The notes under the pieces were generated by a model, which was not told the origin of the DNA, searched no databases, and saw nothing but the letters and a program-made list of their open reading frames with translations. Shown here in pieces: positions 35,753-47,214 of a stretch of DNA of 64,000 nt. Where the stretch lies: assembly GCF_012676905.1 (NCBI RefSeq), contig NZ_CP051428.1, forward strand, positions 127,501 through 191,500, written 5' to 3'. A program made the translations under genes and the position numbers. Numbering within the stretch: the first letter of the stretch is position 1; the number at the start of each line of letters is the position of its first letter. Origin of the DNA: Paenibacillus albicereus (GTDB lineage: Bacteria; Bacillota; Bacilli; Paenibacillales; Paenibacillaceae).

Positions 35753-36412
35753 TTGAATTTCAACGTCATTGATAGGGAAAAGTGGAGCCGAGAGCCTTAT
35801 TTTCAGCACTATATGAACCGCGTCCGATGCACCTACAGCATGACGGCCGATATAGATATCACCCAGCTGCAAAAAGAGCTGAAGCACAGGGGAATCAAGC
35901 TATATCCGGCGCTGATCTACATGATCGCGACGGCGGTGAACCGCCATCGCGAATTCCGAACTTGCTTTGATGCGGAGGGAAGGCTGGGGGTTTGGGATGT
36001 CATGTCCCCCAGCTTCACCATTTTTCACGAAGAGAGTGCGACTTTCTCAAGCCTGTGGACGCCCTACAGCGAGGACTTCATCGCATTCTACGACGGATAC
36101 CTTCAACGCACCGTTCTATACAAGAATGTAGAGCTGTTGTTTCCAGATCCGGACGAGCCGCCGAACACCTTTCCCATTTCCAGTATTCCTTGGGTCAGCT
36201 TTACCGGGTTCAACCTGAATATCTACGCCGATGGAACGTATTTGCAGCCTATATTTACGATGGGTAAATACGATCGGCGAGAGGAAAGGCTCCTGCTGCC
36301 GTTATCGGCGCAGCTTCATCACGCGGTATGCGACGGTTATCATGCCGGCCTGCTGTTCCATGAGCTTCAAGAATTGGCAGCAGGCTGCAAGAGCTGGTTG
36401 ACTGGAAAGTAA
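35753..36412 (+). CDS. catA: Chloramphenicol acetyltransferase (type A)
   Basis: A 219-residue trimeric CAT that acetylates the 3-hydroxyl of chloramphenicol with acetyl-CoA. The catalytic motif 'LHHAVCDGYHAG' holds His190 with Asp194; 'VSFTGFNLNIYADGTYLQPIFTMGKY' is also diagnostic. The length is standard. The TTG start lies six bases from the Shine-Dalgarno hidden by the attenuator hairpin. The coding sequence is noticeably less GC-rich than its neighbours, which suggests later arrival than the surrounding chromosome. Confidence 0.96.
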   Translation: MNFNVIDREKWSREPYFQHYMNRVRCTYSMTADIDITQLQKELKHRGIKLYPALIYMIATAVNRHREFRTCFDAEGRLGVWDVMSPSFTIFHEESATFSSLWTPYSEDFIAFYDGYLQRTVLYKNVELLFPDPDEPPNTFPISSIPWVSFTGFNLNIYADGTYLQPIFTMGKYDRREERLLLPLSAQLHHAVCDGYHAGLLFHELQELAAGCKSWLTGK

Positions 36413-36462
36413 TCGGCAACGGCGTCTGCTGGGTGCTGTCCTTTTACCGTTCCTGACGAATC

Positions 36463-36525
36463 AAAAAAACCGTTCCTCGGACGAATGGGGCGATGTAGCC
36501 CCTCTTCCGAGAAACGGTTCTTTTT
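36463..36525. terminator. Bidirectional terminator between cat and ahpF
   Basis: Long arms (aaccgtt-ctcgga with tccgag-aacggtt) flanked by A's on the left and T's on the right serve the converging cat and ahpF genes. Confidence 0.9.
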
Positions 36526-38053
36526 AGTTGCGGATCAGGTAGTCAAACGCGCCGAGCGAGGCGGTCGCGCCCGAGCCCATCGAGATGATGATCTGCTTGA
36601 ACGGACTGTTCGTGCAGTCGCCTGCCGCGAACACGCCGGGCAGCGTCGTCGCGCCGCGCGCATCGACGATGATCTCGCCCATCCGGTTGCGCTCCACCGC
36701 ATCGCCGAGCCATTCGGTGTTCGGCACGAGGCCGATCTGCACGAATACGCCCTGCAGCTCGATGTGGCGCTCCTCGCCGCTGACGCGGTCGGTGAACGTG
36801 ATGCCGTCGAGCTTGTCCGTGCCGGTGAACTCCTTGGTCGCGACATTCGTGATGACCGTGACGTTCGGAAGCGAGTGCAGGCGCTGCTGCAGCACGGAGT
36901 CGGCTTTCAACCCGTCGTTGAACTCGAGGACGGTCACATGCTTCACGATGCCGGCCAGATCGATCGCCGCTTCGACGCCGGAGTTGCCTCCGCCGATGAC
37001 CGCGACGTCCTTGCCGGCGAACAGAGGTCCGTCACAGTGCGGGCAGTACGCCACGCCCTTGTTCTTGAACTCGGCTTCGCCCGGCACGCCGACGTTGCGC
37101 CAGCGGGCGCCGGTCGACAGGATGACCGTCTTGCTGCGCAGCACGGCGCCGTTCTCGAGCTCGACCTCGACATAATCCTTCTTCTCCAGGCGGACCGCCC
37201 GTTGAAGCTTCATGATGTCGACGTTGTACTCCTTCACATGCTCCTCGAGGCTCGCGGCCAGCTTCGGACCTTCGGTATACTTCGTGCTGATGAAGTTCTC
37301 GATGCCGACCGTGTCCATGATCTGGCCGCCGAAGCGCTCGGCGACGATGCCGGTGCGGATGCCTTTGCGGGCGGCATAGATCGCGGAGCTTGCGCCGGCA
37401 GGGCCGCCGCCGACGACGAGCACGTCGAACGGCTCCTTGCTGTTGAATTCATCCGCGCTCGGAGCCTCGACGATCTTGGCCAGGATCTCCTCGATCGACA
37501 TCCGGCCGCCGCCGAACGCTTCGCCGTTCAAGTAGACGGACGGCACGGCCATGACGCCGCGCTGCTCCGCTTCATCCTTGAACGCCGCGCCGTCGATCAT
37601 CGTGTGCGAGATGCCCGGATTGAGCACGCTCATCACGTTGAGGGCCTGGACGACATCGGGACAGTTGTGGCAGCTGAGGCTGACGAACGTCTCGAAGTTG
37701 TACTGTCCCTTGATGCCTTGGATGAGCTCGATGACGCTCGGGTCGACCTTCGGCGCGCGGCCGCTGACTTGGAGCAGCGCCAGCACGAAGGATGTGAATT
37801 CATGGCCGAGCGGAATTCCGGCGAAGACGATTCCGGTATCTTCGCCCGGGCGGTTCACGCTGAAGCTCGGCGTGCGGGACAGTTCCGCTTTTTCCACCCG
37901 GATGCGGGAGCTCATGGCGACGATCTCGTCCATCAGGCCGAGCATGTCCTGCGACACCGGGTCGGAGCCCGCGCTGACCTGGATGTGCACGTCGCCTTCC
38001 ATCAGCTCCATGTATTGAGCTAGCTGTGCCTTGATGTCTCCGTCCAGTACCAT
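36524..38053 (-). CDS. ahpF: Alkyl hydroperoxide reductase subunit F
   Basis: AhpF passes electrons from NADH to AhpC. The 509-residue flavoprotein has an N-terminal tandem thioredoxin-like domain with CHNC (about 129-132), an FAD domain '[15 protein letters not shown]', an NADH domain '[14 protein letters not shown]', and the redox centre CPHC in '[13 protein letters not shown]'. It lies 12 bases after ahpC in one operon controlled by a PerR box. Confidence 0.97.
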   Translation of the reverse strand: MVLDGDIKAQLAQYMELMEGDVHIQVSAGSDPVSQDMLGLMDEIVAMSSRIRVEKAELSRTPSFSVNRPGEDTGIVFAGIPLGHEFTSFVLALLQVSGRAPKVDPSVIELIQGIKGQYNFETFVSLSCHNCPDVVQALNVMSVLNPGISHTMIDGAAFKDEAEQRGVMAVPSVYLNGEAFGGGRMSIEEILAKIVEAPSADEFNSKEPFDVLVVGGGPAGASSAIYAARKGIRTGIVAERFGGQIMDTVGIENFISTKYTEGPKLAASLEEHVKEYNVDIMKLQRAVRLEKKDYVEVELENGAVLRSKTVILSTGARWRNVGVPGEAEFKNKGVAYCPHCDGPLFAGKDVAVIGGGNSGVEAAIDLAGIVKHVTVLEFNDGLKADSVLQQRLHSLPNVTVITNVATKEFTGTDKLDGITFTDRVSGEERHIELQGVFVQIGLVPNTEWLGDAVERNRMGEIIVDARGATTLPGVFAAGDCTNSPFKQIIISMGSGATASLGAFDYLIRN

Positions 38054-38065
38054 TGGAGACGCCCC

Positions 38066-38629
38066 TTAAATCTTGCCTACGAGGTCAAGGCTAGGCTTCA
38101 GCGTCGTGCTGCCTTCTTGCCATTTCGCAGGGCAGACTTCGCCTGGGTTGTTGCGCACGTATTGAGCGGCTTTGATCTTGTTGACCAGCGCGCTCGCGTC
38201 GCGGCCGATGCCTCCGGCATTGATCTCGACCGTCTGGATGACGCCGTCCGGATCGATGATGAACGTGCCGCGGTCCGCGAGGCCGTCCGCTTCGATCAGC
38301 ACGTCGAAGTTGCGGGAGATCGTGTGCGTCGGATCACCGATCATGATGTACGTGATCTTGCCGATCGTCTCGGAGCTGTCATGCCAAGCCTTGTGCGTGA
38401 AGTGCGTGTCGGTCGAGACGGAATATACTTCCACGCCGAGGGATTTCAGCGTTTCATATTGGTCTTGCAGGTCGCCGAGCTCCGTCGGGCATACGAACGT
38501 GAAGTCTGCCGGATAGAAGCATACGACGCTCCACTTGCCTTTGAAATTCTGTTCCGAGACATCGATGAAATTGCCGTTCTGGTACGCTTTCGCGCTAAAA
38601 GGTTTGACTTCCGTTCCAATCAGAGACAT
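38066..38629 (-). CDS. ahpC: Alkyl hydroperoxide reductase subunit C (peroxiredoxin)
   Basis: AhpC reduces hydrogen peroxide and organic peroxides. The 187-residue typical 2-Cys peroxiredoxin has the peroxidatic Cys47 ('[12 protein letters not shown]') and the resolving Cys166 ('GEVCPAKW'). It is the first gene of ahpCF. A PerR box overlies its promoter region. Confidence 0.98.
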   Translation of the reverse strand: MSLIGTEVKPFSAKAYQNGNFIDVSEQNFKGKWSVVCFYPADFTFVCPTELGDLQDQYETLKSLGVEVYSVSTDTHFTHKAWHDSSETIGKITYIMIGDPTHTISRNFDVLIEADGLADRGTFIIDPDGVIQTVEINAGGIGRDASALVNKIKAAQYVRNNPGEVCPAKWQEGSTTLKPSLDLVGKI

Positions 38630-38654
38630 AGTATGGTTCCTCCTCAGAGTGTGT

Positions 38655-38702
38655 TTATAATGATTACAATATAATATTAATTTTGTTGAGAATGACTGTC
38701 AA
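38655..38702 (-). promoter_or_regulatory. Promoter and PerR box of ahpCF
   Basis: On the minus strand, -35 TTGACA (38697-38702), 17 bases, then TAATAT (38674-38679). Just downstream, TTATAATGATTACAA (38655-38669) matches the PerR box TTATAATnATTATAA at all but one defined position. Peroxide oxidation of PerR should derepress the operon. Confidence 0.88.
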
Positions 38703-38832
38703 GTAGACATCCCTCGCTTCCTCGAAAAATCGTCGCTGCCCGCCTCCAATTGTGGCAGACTCGTCACGCATTTGGTCAGCATTCCCGGTTGCTCCGCCTC
38801 GCATGCGGACTTTTCCGGGCGCCCCCTGCGGT

Positions 38833-39738
38833 TCAGTCCGTCATCCCCTCCGACAATCGTATGAACTTGATGAACGAACGCACCGCGTGCGGCACGTAAT
38901 TGTCCCTCGGCCAGATGACGTCCAGCTCCCAAGGAATGACGGGGTCGTCCAGCTGAATGACGCGGATGCGCGGGTCGGTGATTTTGCTGCAGATGACATC
39001 GGGCAGGATCGAGATGCCGACGCCGGCCGCGACCATCTCCGCCATCAGGTCCCACTGGGAGCTGGAGTGGAGGATGCGGGGCTCGTAGCCGGCGGCCTGG
39101 CAGGCGCGCAGCACGAGCTGGCGCACGGCGAAGCCGTACGAGAACAGGATGAACGGCTCGTCCGCGAGCTCCGCGATCGACGCGCGGCGGCGGCCGGCGA
39201 GCGGATGCGCCTCGTGCACGATCAGCGCGAGCTGCTGCCGGATGAACGGCACGGCATGGAACGATTGCGCGTTCACGGGGCCGACGACGACGCCGATGTC
39301 GAGCTCTCCGCTCAGCAGCAGCCCCTCGATCCTCTTGGCGCCTTCCTCGGTCACCTGAAAGCTCACATTCGGGAATTCCCGCTGGAAGGGGGAGATAACG
39401 CGGGGGAAAAAGACGGAGCCGATGACGGGAGGCAGGCCGATCGCGATGGTGCCCGTCTTGAGCTCCGCGACGTCGTCCATGGCCGTGTGCAGATCCTGCA
39501 CCGCCCGCAGCACGGCGGGAATCTGACGGATGGCGGCGGCGCCGGAGTCCGTCAGCCTCAGCCCCTTGCCGGAGCGGTCGAACACCGGAGCTCCGAGCTC
39601 GTCCTCCACCGAGCGGACGATCTTGCTGAGCGTCGGCTGGGACAGATGGAGCGTCTGAGCCGCCTTGGTCATATTCTGCTGCTTGGCGATTTCCAGCAGG
39701 TAGGAGAGATGTCTAAGGTCCAAGGCGAAAAACTCCAT
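38833..39738 (-). CDS. LysR-family regulator
   Basis: A 301-residue LysR regulator: helix-turn-helix at about 8-66 ('LDLRHLSYLLEIAKQQNMTKAAQTLHLSQPTLSKIVRSVEDELG') and a periplasmic-binding-like effector domain with 'TGTIAIGLPPVIGSVFFPRVI'. It is divergent from the 3-hydroxybutyrate/ketone-body operon with about 120 bases between, which makes it the likely regulator of that operon. The effector might be a ketone body or acetoacetyl-CoA-related metabolite; this is inference. Confidence 0.92.
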   Translation of the reverse strand: MEFFALDLRHLSYLLEIAKQQNMTKAAQTLHLSQPTLSKIVRSVEDELGAPVFDRSGKGLRLTDSGAAAIRQIPAVLRAVQDLHTAMDDVAELKTGTIAIGLPPVIGSVFFPRVISPFQREFPNVSFQVTEEGAKRIEGLLLSGELDIGVVVGPVNAQSFHAVPFIRQQLALIVHEAHPLAGRRRASIAELADEPFILFSYGFAVRQLVLRACQAAGYEPRILHSSSQWDLMAEMVAAGVGISILPDVICSKITDPRIRVIQLDDPVIPWELDVIWPRDNYVPHAVRSFIKFIRLSEGMTD

Positions 39739-39860
39739 TCATTGAATTATGGAATGACCCTGATTCGATGTCTGAATTTTACCTTTCCGCCGAGCAGGTT
39801 GTAAACTAAGGCGGAGCTCAATGAAAGCGTTTTTATACCCTAGGCAGAGGAGCCAACCTT

Positions 39861-41243
39861 ATGTTCCTTGAAGTTTTCGCCATCCTGCTCGCGCTTGGCC
39901 TGCTCATGTTTTTCGCCTATCGAGGGTTCCCGGTCATCGTGTTCGCGCCGATCTTCACGCTGCTGGCCGTCGTCATCTCGGGCAAAGCGCTGCTGCCGAG
40001 CTATACCGAGGTGTACATGACCAACGCAGCGAGCTACATCAAGACGTATTTTCCGGTATTCCTGCTCGGCGCGATCTTCGGCAAGGCGATGGAGCTCAGC
40101 GGAGCCGCTTCGTCGATCGCCCGCGCGATCGTGAATTCGCTCGGCAGCAAGCGGGCGATGCTGGCGGTCGTGCTCGCCTGCGCCGTGCTGACGTACGGAG
40201 GCGTCTCGCTGTTCGTCGTCGCTTTCGCCGTCTATCCGTTCGCGGCGGCCATCTTCCGGGAAGGCAACATTCCGAAGCGGCTCATCCCCGGCACGATCGC
40301 GCTCGGCGCGTTCACGTTCACGATGGATGCGCTGCCCGGCACGCCGCAGATCCAGAACATCATCCCGACCGCCTACTTCGGCACGGACGCCTATGCGGCT
40401 CCGGTCGTCGGCATCATCGGCGGCGCGCTCATCTTCGCGGCCGGCCTGTACTGGCTGGAGCGACGCCGCAAGCAAGCCGAGCTCGCCGGCGAAGGCTACG
40501 GCGACAACCACAAGAACGAGCCCGAGGCGGCGGAGGAGGCGAATGATCCGAAGCTGTGGCTGGCGGTGCTGCCGCTGGCGCTCGTGCTGGTGCTGAACTT
40601 CCTGCTGAGCCGCGGCGCGTGGACCGTCACGACATGGTACGACGAGGAGCTGCTGAAGTCGTTCAACATCGCCAGCGTCAAGTCCGTCTCCTCGATCTGG
40701 GCGCTCATCATCGCGCTGACGGTCGGCGTCATCGCCGCGCTCTGCATCAATGTCCGCCAGGTGAAGGGCAAGCTCGCCGCCGGCCTGACGGCGGGCGCGA
40801 CGGGCGCCCTGCTGGCGATCTTCAACACCGCCTCCGAGGTCGGCTTCGGCAACGTCGTCAAGACGCTGCCCGGCTTCCAGGCGATCCAGAACGGCATCCA
40901 CAGCATGAACGGGGCTCCGCTGCTGTCGGAAGCCGTCTCGGTCAACCTGCTGGCGGGCATCACCGGCTCCGCCTCCGGCGGCCTGTCGATCGCGCTGGAG
41001 GTCATGAGCAAGACGTATCTCGATGCGGCGAACGCGATGGGCATCAGCCCCGAGCTGCTGCACCGGATCGCCTCGATGGCGTCCGGAGGCATGGACACGC
41101 TGCCGCATAACGGCGCCGTCATCACGCTGCTCGCCATCACCGGCCTGACGCATCGCCAGTCGTACAAGGATATTTTCGCCATCACGATCATCAAGACGGT
41201 CGTCGTCTTCGCGCTCGCCGCGGTGCTGACCGTCATCGTCTAG
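39861..41243 (+). CDS. GntP-family permease (YxjC-like), likely for hydroxybutyrate
   Basis: A 460-residue GntP/citrate-type carrier with about twelve spans. Family segments include 'FVVAFAVYPFAAAIFREGNIPKRLIPGTIALGAFTFTMDALPGTPQIQNIIPTAYFG' and 'GSASGGLSIALEVM'. It is the first gene of an operon ordered as in B. subtilis yxjC-scoA-scoB-yxjF, so D-3-hydroxybutyrate or acetoacetate is the likely substrate. A hydrophilic loop lies near 205-230. Confidence 0.9.
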   Translation: MFLEVFAILLALGLLMFFAYRGFPVIVFAPIFTLLAVVISGKALLPSYTEVYMTNAASYIKTYFPVFLLGAIFGKAMELSGAASSIARAIVNSLGSKRAMLAVVLACAVLTYGGVSLFVVAFAVYPFAAAIFREGNIPKRLIPGTIALGAFTFTMDALPGTPQIQNIIPTAYFGTDAYAAPVVGIIGGALIFAAGLYWLERRRKQAELAGEGYGDNHKNEPEAAEEANDPKLWLAVLPLALVLVLNFLLSRGAWTVTTWYDEELLKSFNIASVKSVSSIWALIIALTVGVIAALCINVRQVKGKLAAGLTAGATGALLAIFNTASEVGFGNVVKTLPGFQAIQNGIHSMNGAPLLSEAVSVNLLAGITGSASGGLSIALEVMSKTYLDAANAMGISPELLHRIASMASGGMDTLPHNGAVITLLAITGLTHRQSYKDIFAITIIKTVVVFALAAVLTVIV

Positions 41244-41262
41244 CATCACTAGGAGGTTATGT

Positions 41263-42054
41263 ATGCCCATGCAACCGGAGATGAAAGGAAGGGTCGCGCT
41301 CGTCACGGGCGCGGCCAGCGGCATCGGTCTCGAGATCGCCCGCAAGCTGTCGGCGGAAGGAGCGGCGGTCGTGCTGACCGACATCCGGGGAGAGGCGGCC
41401 GAGCAGGCGGCTTCCTCGCTGAAAGGAGAGGGCGGGGAGTGCCTCGGCCTCGCCTGCGACGTCACGGACGAGGGCCAGTACGCGGCGGCGATCGCCCGCG
41501 CGGAGGCGGCCTACGGCCGGCTGGACATCCTCGTCAACAACGCCGGCCTGCAGCATGTCGCTCCGATCGAGGATTTTCCCGTGGAGAAGTTCGACTTCAT
41601 GCTGCGGGTCATGCTGACGGGGGCGTTCATCGGCATCAAGCATGCGTTCCCGATCATGAAGCGGCAGCAGTACGGCCGCATCCTCAACATGGCGTCGATC
41701 AACGGTGTCATCGGCTTCGCCGGCAAAGCCGCCTACAACAGCGCCAAGCACGGCCTGATCGGCCTGACGAAGGTGGCGGCGCTCGAGGGCGCGGCCCACG
41801 ACATCACCGTGAACGCGCTGTGCCCCGGCTACGTCGACACGCCGCTCGTGCGCGGGCAGCTCGAGGACCTGGCCCGCACGCGGGGCGTGCCGCTGGAGCG
41901 GGTGCTGGAGGACGTGCTGTACTCGCTCATTCCGCAGAAGAGGCTGCTGTCCGTCGAGGAGATCGCCGACTTCGCCTCGCTCATCGCGGGAGACCGGATG
42001 CGCGGCGTGACCGGCGCGACGCTGCTGATCGATGGCGGCTACACCGCCCAATAG
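41263..42054 (+). CDS. 3-hydroxybutyrate dehydrogenase (SDR family)
   Basis: Oxidises D-3-hydroxybutyrate to acetoacetate with NAD+. The 263-residue short-chain dehydrogenase has TGAASGIG (15-22), NNAG (92-95), catalytic Ser145 ('[10 protein letters not shown]') and Y158-NSAK162. '[18 protein letters not shown]' and '[13 protein letters not shown]' are typical of the hydroxybutyrate dehydrogenase group. It lies 19 bases after the permease gene; 'aggaggt' precedes the ATG. Confidence 0.93.
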   Translation: MPMQPEMKGRVALVTGAASGIGLEIARKLSAEGAAVVLTDIRGEAAEQAASSLKGEGGECLGLACDVTDEGQYAAAIARAEAAYGRLDILVNNAGLQHVAPIEDFPVEKFDFMLRVMLTGAFIGIKHAFPIMKRQQYGRILNMASINGVIGFAGKAAYNSAKHGLIGLTKVAALEGAAHDITVNALCPGYVDTPLVRGQLEDLARTRGVPLERVLEDVLYSLIPQKRLLSVEEIADFASLIAGDRMRGVTGATLLIDGGYTAQ

Positions 42055-42095
42055 AGCGGGAGAGCCGAGGCGCGACAAAAGAAAGGATGGAACTT

Positions 42096-42811
42096 ATGAG
42101 CAAGACATGGGCTTCGCCCGCAGACGCCGTGCGCGACATCCCGGACGGGTCTACGCTGATCGTCGGCGGATTCGGCCTATGCGGCATTCCCGCGGCGCTG
42201 ATCCAGGCGCTGGCGGAGCAGGGGACGAGCGGCCTCACGGCCGTGAGCAACAACTGCGGCGTCGACGACGGCGGGCTTGGCCTGCTGCTGCAGACGAAGC
42301 AGCTCCGCAAGATGGTTTCCTCCTATGTCGGGGAGAACAAGACATTCGAGCGCCAGTTCCTGAGCGGGGAGCTGGAGGTGGAGCTCGTGCCGCAAGGGAC
42401 GCTCGCGGAGCGCATCCGTGCCGGCGGCGCGGGCATCCCCGGCTTCTACACGCCGACGGGCGTAGGCACGGTCGTCGCGGACGGCAAGGAGCAGAAGCAG
42501 TTCGACGGCAGGACCTATCTGCTCGAACGAGGCATCGTCGGCGACTTCGCCCTCGTCCGGGCGTGGAAGGCCGACGAGCTCGGCAACCTCGTCTACCGCA
42601 AGACCTCGCGCAACTTCAATCCGCTCGCGGCGGCCGCCGGCCGGATCACGATCGCGGAGGTCGAGGAGATCGTGCCGGCAGGCGCGCTCGATCCGGACGA
42701 GATCCATACGCCGGGCGTCTACGTACAGCGGATCGTCCGTTGCGGCGAGAACAAGAAGCGGATCGAGCGCTTGACCGTGCGCGGCGCGGGCGTTCAAGGG
42801 AGGGAGTCCAG

Positions 42812-42815
<4 letters not shown>
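42096..42815 (+). CDS. scoA: Succinyl-CoA:3-ketoacid CoA-transferase subunit A
   Basis: ScoA with ScoB transfers CoA from succinyl-CoA to acetoacetate. The 239-residue family I CoA-transferase alpha subunit shows '[18 protein letters not shown]', '[15 protein letters not shown]' and '[13 protein letters not shown]'. The ATG at 42096 follows 'gaaagga' (42081-42087); an ATG nine bases upstream in frame is possible but too close to that site. It overlaps scoB by four bases (ATGA). Confidence 0.96.
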
Positions 42816-44658
<1,843 letters not shown>

Positions 44659-44665
44659 GGAATGA

Positions 44666-44704
44666 AAAGGCTCGTCTCCGACTATTCGGAGGCGAGCCTT
44701 TTTC
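44666..44704. terminator. Terminator after thiolase gene
   Basis: Arms aggctcg-ctccg and cggag-cgagcct (44668-44680 with 44687-44699) flanked by A's and T's; it can also stop the converging radical SAM operon. Confidence 0.93.
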
Positions 44705-44728
44705 GTTCCGTCACATGGAGACTCGGCA

Positions 44729-45325
44729 TCACAGAAGGCTGCGAAACAGAGCATCTAAATCGGTCATTTCGGCCAGCCCGTTGGCTGTGACGCGTCCGTC
44801 AGGTTGAATGCGCACTTCAAGGCGATTGGGAATGTCCTTGAGCACCGGCTCCAGCGACTTATAGCGATCGGTCAGGAAGTGATAGCGTTGGTTGGAAGAT
44901 CCTATCCATGGACGGCTCGTATCGAGGTTGGCTTTTTGGAAGGGGCCGTCTATGAGCAGATCCGTCGCCTCGATCAGATCGTGATAGTCCGGATTGGAGG
45001 CGCGTTGCAAATCCTCGAGCCGATATCCGGTGAACGTCATGACGGAGAGGCCGTTTTGACGCAGAATCTTTGCCAAAGCGGCAAGGCTCCGGGCTTGCGC
45101 GAAGGGCTCCCCTCCGAGGAACGTGATGCCTTCAATCGGAGGCCCTTCTAAAATCTTTTGAGCCAATTCCTCCACATCGACCGCATAGCCCCCATGGTCC
45201 GGCCATGTAAACGGCACGGCGCAGCCGGGACAATGAATCGGACAGCCCTGCACCTGCAGGCAGGCTCTAAGCCCCGGACCTTCGACTCGGGTAGAGGGGA
45301 GAAAGCGATGGACTTGAATCCGCAT
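44729..45325 (-). CDS. NrdG-like radical SAM activase protein
   Basis: A 198-residue single-domain radical SAM protein. The cluster motif is C28-x3-C32-x2-C35 in 'QVQGCPIHCPGC', followed by the SAM-binding 'ITFLGGEPFAQ' and 'LSVMTFTGYRLEDL', all very like anaerobic ribonucleotide reductase activases (NrdG). No NrdD reductase gene is present; instead it ends a five-gene operon with a Ycf46-like AAA ATPase. Its ATG overlaps the previous stop by one base. It probably makes a radical or modifies a protein or peptide of this operon; the substrate is unknown. Confidence 0.85.
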   Translation of the reverse strand: MRIQVHRFLPSTRVEGPGLRACLQVQGCPIHCPGCAVPFTWPDHGGYAVDVEELAQKILEGPPIEGITFLGGEPFAQARSLAALAKILRQNGLSVMTFTGYRLEDLQRASNPDYHDLIEATDLLIDGPFQKANLDTSRPWIGSSNQRYHFLTDRYKSLEPVLKDIPNRLEVRIQPDGRVTANGLAEMTDLDALFRSLL

Positions 45326-46176
45326 CAGAAATCAATGACGCGTCCGCTAGAAGCGGGGACGGATTTCGATGCAGGGGCTTGGACGGCCACGAGCGGACGA
45401 ATTCTTTCGACGATATGCGGCTTCAGTCCGGTGGCGGTGCAGAATTGCTCGAAGCTCTGAAATCCTCCGCAGGCCAGACGTTCCTGGACGGCCTTTTTAG
45501 CCAGCACGAGTCCGATCCCAGGGAGCTCGGCCAGCTCCTGCTCGGTCGCGGAGTTGAGCTCGACCGTGCGGGAGCTGGCCGAAGCCGTAGAGGAAGGAGC
45601 GGAAGGGAACGAAGCCGGAGCAACGGAATTCGAATCATCCCGCCTGAAAATGGCATCGACCGCTTCCCCTGAGGTGGTTCTTGGTTCACGGAACAAGGAT
45701 GGCGGCTCTGAAAAGGACTGTCCAGGAGCGGCCTGCCGGAACTCATTCGGGTCGGTACGGCGTGCTGGACGGTCGTCATAGGCGGAATTCCAGCCGCGTT
45801 CGTATGGCGCTTCGTTCGACGGTTCATCCTCGTCTTCGAATCGAAGCACGAGATCGACTTGCACCGAACCGTTTAGAAGAAGCTGATCTTCCAGCCGACT
45901 CAAGAACTCCTTCCTCGCCCGCAGTGTATGAATGATGCAGCTGATCCAAGCCACAATCAAGCAAAAGATAGGGAAGAACGTGAGGGTTCCGTCCGCGATG
46001 AAGTAGATGTAAAGGAGAGGAAGGGCGTAAACGGCTGACCAGACCCCCCAACGCACGCGGCGGACTCTAATGGCGATATAAAGCAATCCGGCGAAATAAA
46101 CATATGGAATGAAGGCAAGCAGGATCCACCAGGACTGGCGAAGCCGCCATAGAAATCCTTGACTCGAGTAATGCAT
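45325..46176 (-). CDS. Membrane protein with C-terminal helix-hairpin-helix domain
   Basis: A 283-residue protein. The N-terminus holds three or four membrane helices (about 15-90: 'WWILLAFIPYVYFAGLLYIAI', 'WGVWSAVYALPLLYIYFIA', 'FFPIFCLIVAWISCIIHTL'), then a charged region, a Ser/Pro-rich linker and a ComEA-like helix-hairpin-helix module ('VELNSATEQELAELPGIGLVLAKKAVQE', about 208-265). Such modules usually bind DNA or proteins. The ATG at 46176 follows AGGAGG; an upstream in-frame GTG is rejected. Membrane tether plus HhH in an AAA/radical SAM operon is unusual. Function unknown. Confidence 0.8.
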   Translation of the reverse strand: MHYSSQGFLWRLRQSWWILLAFIPYVYFAGLLYIAIRVRRVRWGVWSAVYALPLLYIYFIADGTLTFFPIFCLIVAWISCIIHTLRARKEFLSRLEDQLLLNGSVQVDLVLRFEDEDEPSNEAPYERGWNSAYDDRPARRTDPNEFRQAAPGQSFSEPPSLFREPRTTSGEAVDAIFRRDDSNSVAPASFPSAPSSTASASSRTVELNSATEQELAELPGIGLVLAKKAVQERLACGGFQSFEQFCTATGLKPHIVERIRPLVAVQAPASKSVPASSGRVIDF

Positions 46177-46215
46177 GGACTTCCTCCTATCGTGAGGCAC
46201 GGGTCGTGATTCCGA

Positions 46216-46956
46216 TCAATCGCGGATGTTGAGCGTCAAGACGATGGAGTTGTCCTCCAGCACCTCTTCATTCTCCACGGTCATGTTTCGTTCGGCGGCC
46301 CGCTGCTTCAGCTTTTCGTAGATACGGCTCTGCAGCTGCCGTTTGTAGTCCTCGTCCAAGCTCGACAGCTGGCCATAGACTTTCTGAAGATCAGGGGCGT
46401 TCCGGATCTCGACCTGAAATGGCGAGTCCCCCTGCTGGCGAAAAATCAGCGTCGATCCTTCGACCCGGCAGGAGATGGATTCATCCTGCCCGCGAGTAGG
46501 ATTGATGCCGAATTCCTTCAACGTTTTGAACAGGAGGTCTCCTTCGCGGAAATTAGTCGGAAATACGGAAGGAGGGGACTGACGCTGAAGTTGGACGTTC
46601 CGCTCCACGTCGTACTCCGAGTCGAAAGCCGACCACCCGGCTGCCTGATTGATTTTTTTGAGAAAGCGGGCAATTTCATTCTGATCATCATCCTTGCCGA
46701 ATACAGCGGTCCACTGTCCGTCGATGAGTTCCCAGAAGAAATAATTATCTTTTTGAAAATGGGTCTTCATCAAGCTTTCCGTCCACTCTTCAGCGTCGTA
46801 CCCCGCATTATGAATGGTTCGAACCAGCTCTCTTCTTTCCGTAAAGCGCGAGGGGATCTTGACTTGCATGGATTCGACCCAATCATCAAAGTTTTGCTTT
46901 CCCATGGCGATGCGCATCGTCAGCGCGACGGGAACTAGAGCCAAGGATACGGACAC
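46216..46956 (-). CDS. Unknown protein with Ycf35/DUF1257-like C-terminus
   Basis: A 246-residue protein starting with GTG after 'aaggagg'. A short hydrophobic start ('LALVPVALTMRIAM') may be a signal or a buried helix. The C-terminal 'RIYEKLKQRAAERNMTVENEEVLEDNSIVLTLNI' has the pattern of the Ycf35/DUF1257 tail (helix, then DGSI-type strand), a protein that accompanies Ycf46 and DUF2997 in cyanobacteria. The rest is not recognised. The similarity is weak and judged by eye; the operon context is the main support. Confidence 0.65.
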   Translation of the reverse strand: MSVSLALVPVALTMRIAMGKQNFDDWVESMQVKIPSRFTERRELVRTIHNAGYDAEEWTESLMKTHFQKDNYFFWELIDGQWTAVFGKDDDQNEIARFLKKINQAAGWSAFDSEYDVERNVQLQRQSPPSVFPTNFREGDLLFKTLKEFGINPTRGQDESISCRVEGSTLIFRQQGDSPFQVEIRNAPDLQKVYGQLSSLDEDYKRQLQSRIYEKLKQRAAERNMTVENEEVLEDNSIVLTLNIRD

Positions 46957-46971
46957 TGGTGCTTCCTCCTT

Positions 46972-47190
46972 CTATAGGGAGCGGAATCGATGGTGGACTT
47001 GAGTCGTTTCGGAGACGGACTGCTCGCTCTCGTAGTATTCCGACGTGTAGCTGGAGTCGGTCGTCTCTGCTTCAAGCAGCTGCTCGAGGATGGAGATATA
47101 GTCGATGCAGCCTTTGCCTTTGATGCCGATCACATCGGCTTGGATGCGTCCATCTTCATAAATGCGGACCTTGATTTGTCGCTGCGCCAA
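46972..47190 (-). CDS. DUF2997 small protein
   Basis: A 72-residue protein starting with TTG after AGGAGG. 'IKVRIYEDGRIQADVIGIKGKGCIDYISILEQLLEAETTDSSYTSEYYE' fits DUF2997, whose members have a beta-hairpin, a conserved KGxxC and an EYYE-type tail. It is always small and often next to Ycf35 and Ycf46. Cys in 'GKGCIDYI' could be a modification or ligand site for the radical SAM partner; that is speculation. It lies between the AAA ATPase and the Ycf35-like gene. Confidence 0.82.
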   Translation of the reverse strand: MAQRQIKVRIYEDGRIQADVIGIKGKGCIDYISILEQLLEAETTDSSYTSEYYESEQSVSETTQVHHRFRSL

Positions 47191-47214
47191 TGGAGCGCCT
47201 CCTTTATTTGAGAC

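Noticed and set aside
44729-45325. Radical SAM gene as a true nrdG activase
   Set aside because: No nrdD gene is adjacent and the operon partners are unrelated to ribonucleotide reduction, so the name was not used.
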